A stretch of DNA of 64,000 bases from Pseudomonas syringae (GTDB lineage: Bacteria; Pseudomonadota; Gammaproteobacteria; Pseudomonadales; Pseudomonadaceae): the NCBI RefSeq assembly GCF_001698815.1, contig NZ_LGSI01000067.1:118204-182203 (forward strand), in the 5' to 3' direction. The position numbers and the translations under genes were made by a program. Under the pieces are notes generated by a model that made no database searches, was not told the DNA's origin, and was given only the letters and a program-made list of their open reading frames with translations. Below are positions 60,436 to 64,000 of this stretch, piece by piece. Positions within the stretch are counted from its first letter, which is position 1. Each line of letters begins with the position of its first letter.

Positions 60436-61506
60436 CTAATCCACATACCGCACATGCCTTGCCATCAAGTTTGCGCGTTTGAAGGTGTCGATGTTGTCGA
60501 TGTTTTCCAGTAGCTGGCTGAGCTGCTGTTTGTAGGTTTCGTCGTCCATATCGATCCAGAAGCGTGGATTACGGCCGGTTTTCAGGTCGTGGGCGGCGGT
60601 GGTTGGGTCCAGGTGGCGAAACTCTTCATAGCGCGGCAAATCCGGCAGCGGGCGACTGGTGTCCATGTAATTTTGCAGAAAGTCCCACAGCGCGCAGGGC
60701 ATCTGCCAGCGATTATCCAGATTCACTAGCGACGAAAAATTGATCACGATGTCCCGATAACGGTGGGCAATGCACAACACATGATTCATCGAACCCTGCC
60801 GATCTGGTGCCGACTCAAGATAAGCGTCGAACTCATAAAACGGCGCGGTTATTTCGCCGATGGTGCCGTTCTTTTTGTACTCGCCGTTATTGTCGTAGTC
60901 GAATAGCGTGACCAGACCGGTGCGACGGTTTAGTTCCCATATGGGGCCTCGGGACGGTTTTACCCAGAGCTTGGGGAATTTCCTCAAGATTAATGAGGCT
61001 GCGGCCCATGCTACATATAACGGAAGCATCGTCACGTAAAACGTTTCATCGAACAAACCCCATAATGCCTCGAAATAAGGTTCGCGAGACTTTGCTGCTA
61101 ATGCAAGCGCAGTAAGAATGTATATGGGAGTAAATATCAGAGACCACCCTTTCCCAAAAATATACAAGTACGACCAAAATTGGGAGCGTGAAGACCAGAG
61201 CGAAAACCTGAACCGCTCATGGTCGTGCCGATCATGAAAATCTACATGTTCGTAAGGCGCGGGAACGTAAGTACCGGCCGCAATTTTCTCTTGGCGTTCT
61301 TTACGCATATCTTCACGAAAACGTAGGTTGTTCGGCGAGCGCCGTCGCATAAATGCGTCCGGTGCAAGGCTCAGCGCCCGCCCCCACGGTAAGCGCTTTT
61401 TGCCAAAACGCCTGAGCCATGACCGCTCCGTTGAAGCTTGTTGCTTAGGAATGCCGTCTGAACGATAAGCGGTATCTGCATAGTAAGGCGTCTTCTGGGT
61501 ACTCAT
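60436..61506 (-). CDS. Membrane protein coupled to the type VI effector (DUF6708-like, possible immunity)
   Basis: The 356-residue protein has a basic N-terminal 120 residues, two membrane spans near 122-138 and 153-170 (SLIFTPIYILTALALAA; FYVTMLPLYVAWAAASLIL) and a cytoplasmic C-terminal half beginning GPIWELNRRTGLVTLFDYDN. This resembles the DUF6708 proteins often found after BTH_I2691-type effectors. Its start overlaps the effector stop by ATGA, so they are made together. Immunity or delivery helper is inference from position. GC is low for the window. Confidence 0.6.
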   Translation of the reverse strand: MSTQKTPYYADTAYRSDGIPKQQASTERSWLRRFGKKRLPWGRALSLAPDAFMRRRSPNNLRFREDMRKERQEKIAAGTYVPAPYEHVDFHDRHDHERFRFSLWSSRSQFWSYLYIFGKGWSLIFTPIYILTALALAAKSREPYFEALWGLFDETFYVTMLPLYVAWAAASLILRKFPKLWVKPSRGPIWELNRRTGLVTLFDYDNNGEYKKNGTIGEITAPFYEFDAYLESAPDRQGSMNHVLCIAHRYRDIVINFSSLVNLDNRWQMPCALWDFLQNYMDTSRPLPDLPRYEEFRHLDPTTAAHDLKTGRNPRFWIDMDDETYKQQLSQLLENIDNIDTFKRANLMARHVRYVD

Positions 61507-64000
61507 TTCGCGGTCTTCGCCCTATTCTCGGTTTCGTCGGCCCAGAACAGCCGTTTGGTAACTTCAAAATCGGGTCTGGCGTAAGTCGACCCGAAGGGGG
61601 TTGGATCTTTGGGCGGTGGCGCCGGAAAGACCCAGGTACGCTGCCCGTCATTCAGCGACAATTGAGCGCGCACGCGCCATACGTGATAGACCTCCGGCAA
61701 ATTTTGCGCAGGTTCAGCCTTATAGGAAAAAGGTGTTTTGACGAACAGCTCCAAGGCGCCCGGCAATAGCCGATAGGCAACTGGCGTTACAGCTATCTGC
61801 GAGCTGCTGGTCTTGCTCCGATCGCTGTATTGATCGAAAAAGACTTCAAAGCTTTTCAGATTGAGGAAAGCCTGAGTCCCCAGCTCGCCCGATCCATTCA
61901 ATAACCCGCTCAAATTACTTTCAATACGAATTCGCGTATTGGCGCTGCGCACCGGAAAAGGTACCGTGGCGCGAAAATCCAGCAGGCCGTCAGCAACGTA
62001 TTCAGGGTTGCGGTCGATACTGATTCGGATATCGGCGAACAGACTGACCAGATAGTAGAAGGCATTCTGAGGGTCTTGCATGTGTGGCGCGGAGTTATGA
62101 GGATCATCGCCAAAGGGTCCTTTTTTCAACCAGTCGTCAATGGGTTTCAACCAGTCGTCAATGGGCTTGCTGCCTAGCCAATAGGCCAGTCCTGCGCCAG
62201 TGGCAATCAATAACAGCGCAGCCCAACCCATAGGACTCAAACCAAGGAAGGTGCTGCCCCCAGCGACAACACTACCCAAAGCCGCCGTCAACCCGCCAGA
62301 AGCCATGACTAGTTGGCCTATATAGGCATCATCACCCCACCTGTAGGAATGCCACGCGTCGTAAATACTGATCCCGGTAAAAAGCAAACCTGCTCCAATC
62401 TGGCTGAACAAGCGGGCGCTGTACTCCTTAACTAGATACTCGCTTAAGGGACCCAGAAGCCGCTCTGCGAATGCTTCCGGAATGGTAAGCACAGTTTTGC
62501 GTCCAGCTGCCAAGACAGAATTACTACCAGCCAGCTTCACAGTCAGCGCCTCGAATGCGATAGCCAAATCAAGTCCCGCGCTCGCAACCCCGACAAAGCC
62601 ACGAAGCCCCTCCTTCTCCCTAACCGTCTGCTCCCATCCGTCAAACTCATTACTTAAATTATAAACCTCCAACCCCACAATCAGCCCCGCCACCGGCACC
62701 GAATCCAATACCCGAAAAGCCGTACTGTCCCGCATCGAATCCCGCAGCTTGATCGCACTCTCCAGCCCACTCAGCTTGTCTGCCTTGTCCGCCGCGCGCT
62801 TGGCCATGTCTTGTTGCCAAGCGTCGTTAAACCGTTGATTGAGTCGGCTAACCGTCATGGCCGTACGGTGGTTGCGCGGGATGCCGATGACGATTCGTTC
62901 TGGCGGCAGATCCGGCTGCGGCCGAGCAAAACCGTGATCCTCAGCGGGGGATTTCATGACGCCATTCTGGTTGCGATAAACCCCGTAGACCTGCGCAGAG
63001 CGGCCGGTTTTTTCGGGCATGTCGTCGAGGCCGAAAACGTAATAATCCTTTCTCCGGGCGTCAGCGAGAGACAGGAAGTGCAGGTCGCCAAAGGTTTCCG
63101 GCAGCATGCCGCGCAGTTGGGCGAGGCTGCGTCGATGCGCTGCTTCACTTAGTCGAAAGCGTTTGGCGGCGGGGTCTTGCAGTGCAATATGCTGCGCGCC
63201 ATGCACCGCCCGTTCGGCGGCTTCGATTGCGCCCTGCAGGTTTTCATTGATCGCGACCAGCGCAGCCGCGCCGGCCTTCGCTTCAAGGGTCAGGGTAGTA
63301 TTGAGGCCCCCGCTTTTCAGCAAACTCGCCAAAAACATTGCATCGATCGTCGAGTACGCACCAGCGGGAGCAACACTGTCCTGTTCGGTGCTGGCCAGCT
63401 CCGTCGCCCGAAAAGTGCCGTCGCCCTGATTGATATCCGGGTTGGCGGGTGCCTGATATGGCGCGTCGAGATCCTGTTGCCCGGCATCCGGCCAGAGCAT
63501 GCGGTGCATTGGATGTTGCGGGTCATTGCTGACTTGAGCGATCCACTGTTGGCCGACGCTGGCGTCGGGGCTGTAGAGGCTGAGGCCGGTCATGGCGTCG
63601 GTGATGTCGCCGCTGGCGGCCAACGGGTCATAGCCCGACGGACCCAGCGCCAAGGTGACGAACAGCTGGCTGACAAAATGAAAAGCCGCCGCGTATTTGA
63701 AGCCATCGAGACTCAGGTGGTCGGCGAGGCATTGTTCAGTCTGACGTTGTTGCAGGCATTCGCTGAGCAGCGATTGGCTCATTTCCTGCTGACGCCACAG
63801 CTGGGCGCGTTCGCTGCTGGCGGTGAAGCGGTTGATATCCAGTCGGCTCTTTTCCTTGAGCATGTCGAGTTGCTGATGCAGCGGGTTCTTCTTGCCGCCG
63901 ATGGAGTGCGGAACAATCAGCTGTTGCACCAGCAAGGCGCTGGCGTGATGCGGATAACGCTGCGCCCGCGCGCCGCACAGTTCCAGCAGGTGACGCTGGT
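61503..64000 (-). CDS. Type VI secretion effector-like protein (BTH_I2691 family), 5' truncated
   Basis: The frame is open to the window edge (reading QRHLLELCGARAQRYPHH before 63935), so the start lies outside. The visible 832 residues contain the family's helical region with an MPETFGDLHFLSL-like stretch (LRGMLPETFGDLHFLSLADA), typical of BTH_I2691 effectors. Several hydrophobic segments lie in the 480-600 part (ARLFSQIGAGLLFTGISIYD, LGLSPMGWAALLLIATGAGL), which may insert into a target membrane. The last 200 residues are beta-rich and unidentified. The 3' half is less GC-rich than the 5' half, as in mosaic effectors. The partner gene overlaps its stop. Confidence 0.7.
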   Translation of the reverse strand, partial: QRHLLELCGARAQRYPHHASALLVQQLIVPHSIGGKKNPLHQQLDMLKEKSRLDINRFTASSERAQLWRQQEMSQSLLSECLQQRQTEQCLADHLSLDGFKYAAAFHFVSQLFVTLALGPSGYDPLAASGDITDAMTGLSLYSPDASVGQQWIAQVSNDPQHPMHRMLWPDAGQQDLDAPYQAPANPDINQGDGTFRATELASTEQDSVAPAGAYSTIDAMFLASLLKSGGLNTTLTLEAKAGAAALVAINENLQGAIEAAERAVHGAQHIALQDPAAKRFRLSEAAHRRSLAQLRGMLPETFGDLHFLSLADARRKDYYVFGLDDMPEKTGRSAQVYGVYRNQNGVMKSPAEDHGFARPQPDLPPERIVIGIPRNHRTAMTVSRLNQRFNDAWQQDMAKRAADKADKLSGLESAIKLRDSMRDSTAFRVLDSVPVAGLIVGLEVYNLSNEFDGWEQTVREKEGLRGFVGVASAGLDLAIAFEALTVKLAGSNSVLAAGRKTVLTIPEAFAERLLGPLSEYLVKEYSARLFSQIGAGLLFTGISIYDAWHSYRWGDDAYIGQLVMASGGLTAALGSVVAGGSTFLGLSPMGWAALLLIATGAGLAYWLGSKPIDDWLKPIDDWLKKGPFGDDPHNSAPHMQDPQNAFYYLVSLFADIRISIDRNPEYVADGLLDFRATVPFPVRSANTRIRIESNLSGLLNGSGELGTQAFLNLKSFEVFFDQYSDRSKTSSSQIAVTPVAYRLLPGALELFVKTPFSYKAEPAQNLPEVYHVWRVRAQLSLNDGQRTWVFPAPPPKDPTPFGSTYARPDFEVTKRLFWADETENRAKTAK
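62124..62165. repeat. Tandem 21-bp duplication in the effector gene
   Basis: Two identical 21-base units (62124-62144 and 62145-62165) encode the repeated peptide KPIDDWL just after a membrane segment. The exactness points to a recent duplication. Confidence 0.9.

Overview
The window is a chromosomal segment of a Pseudomonas, most likely from the fluorescens/putida/syringae side of the genus. This rests on the algU-mucA-mucB-mucD block beside nadB, a phaG gene close to the P. putida protein, Pseudomonas-type REP palindromes, and GC-rich codon use. Both edges cut genes: mucD on the left and a large type VI effector-like gene on the right.

Positions 1-9600 are mostly conserved core. On the minus strand lies the envelope-stress sigma factor operon (algU, mucA, mucB, mucD) without a mucC gene, with an AlgU-type promoter in front. 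nadB follows on plus, then ygfX-sdhE on minus, ygfZ and an HDOD protein on plus, and the tctDE two-component genes on minus. From 9600 to 14090 is the tricarboxylate uptake operon tctC-tctB-tctA plus an AbrB-type membrane protein. The region upstream has three TGAAAG repeats at exact 11-bp steps and two A-rich Hfq/Crc-like tracts, but no opdH-type porin gene. Then come ung, a 3-hydroxyisobutyryl-CoA hydrolase-like gene, a vapBC pair under a nested palindrome, and a GRGD-repeat lipoprotein.

Positions 17700-27710 form a complete guanidine assimilation operon: a sigma-54-like promoter, a guanidine-I (ykkC) riboswitch, an ABC importer, two DUF1989 carboxyguanidine deiminase subunits, guanidine carboxylase and allophanate hydrolase. 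An inverted REP pair sits inside the carboxylase reading frame and is translated.

Positions 27750-35570 hold a 1053-residue DUF6543/Stv-type toxin whose start codon lies in a perfect hairpin, a diguanylate cyclase, a CWC protein, rsuA, phaG, a tRNA-Gly(CCC), and a decayed stretch with a glutathione transferase remnant.

Positions 35570-54240 are the least explained part: a catabolic island with an aldehyde dehydrogenase, an ATP-dependent lactamase/oxoprolinase-type HyuA/HyuB pair, a HAD dehalogenase-like protein, a PuuB-like oxidase, a Tat-exported binding protein with a peptide/opine-type ABC importer, a three-subunit opine-oxidase-like flavoenzyme and an ArgE-like M20 hydrolase. No regulator is present. 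I infer import and stepwise breakdown of a cyclic (lactam) or opine-like amine; the substrate is unknown.

Positions 54255-64000 on minus carry a TonB-dependent siderophore receptor, a conserved small protein, an iron-type alcohol dehydrogenase, a lipoprotein, a methyltransferase, and a probable type VI effector with a translationally coupled partner.
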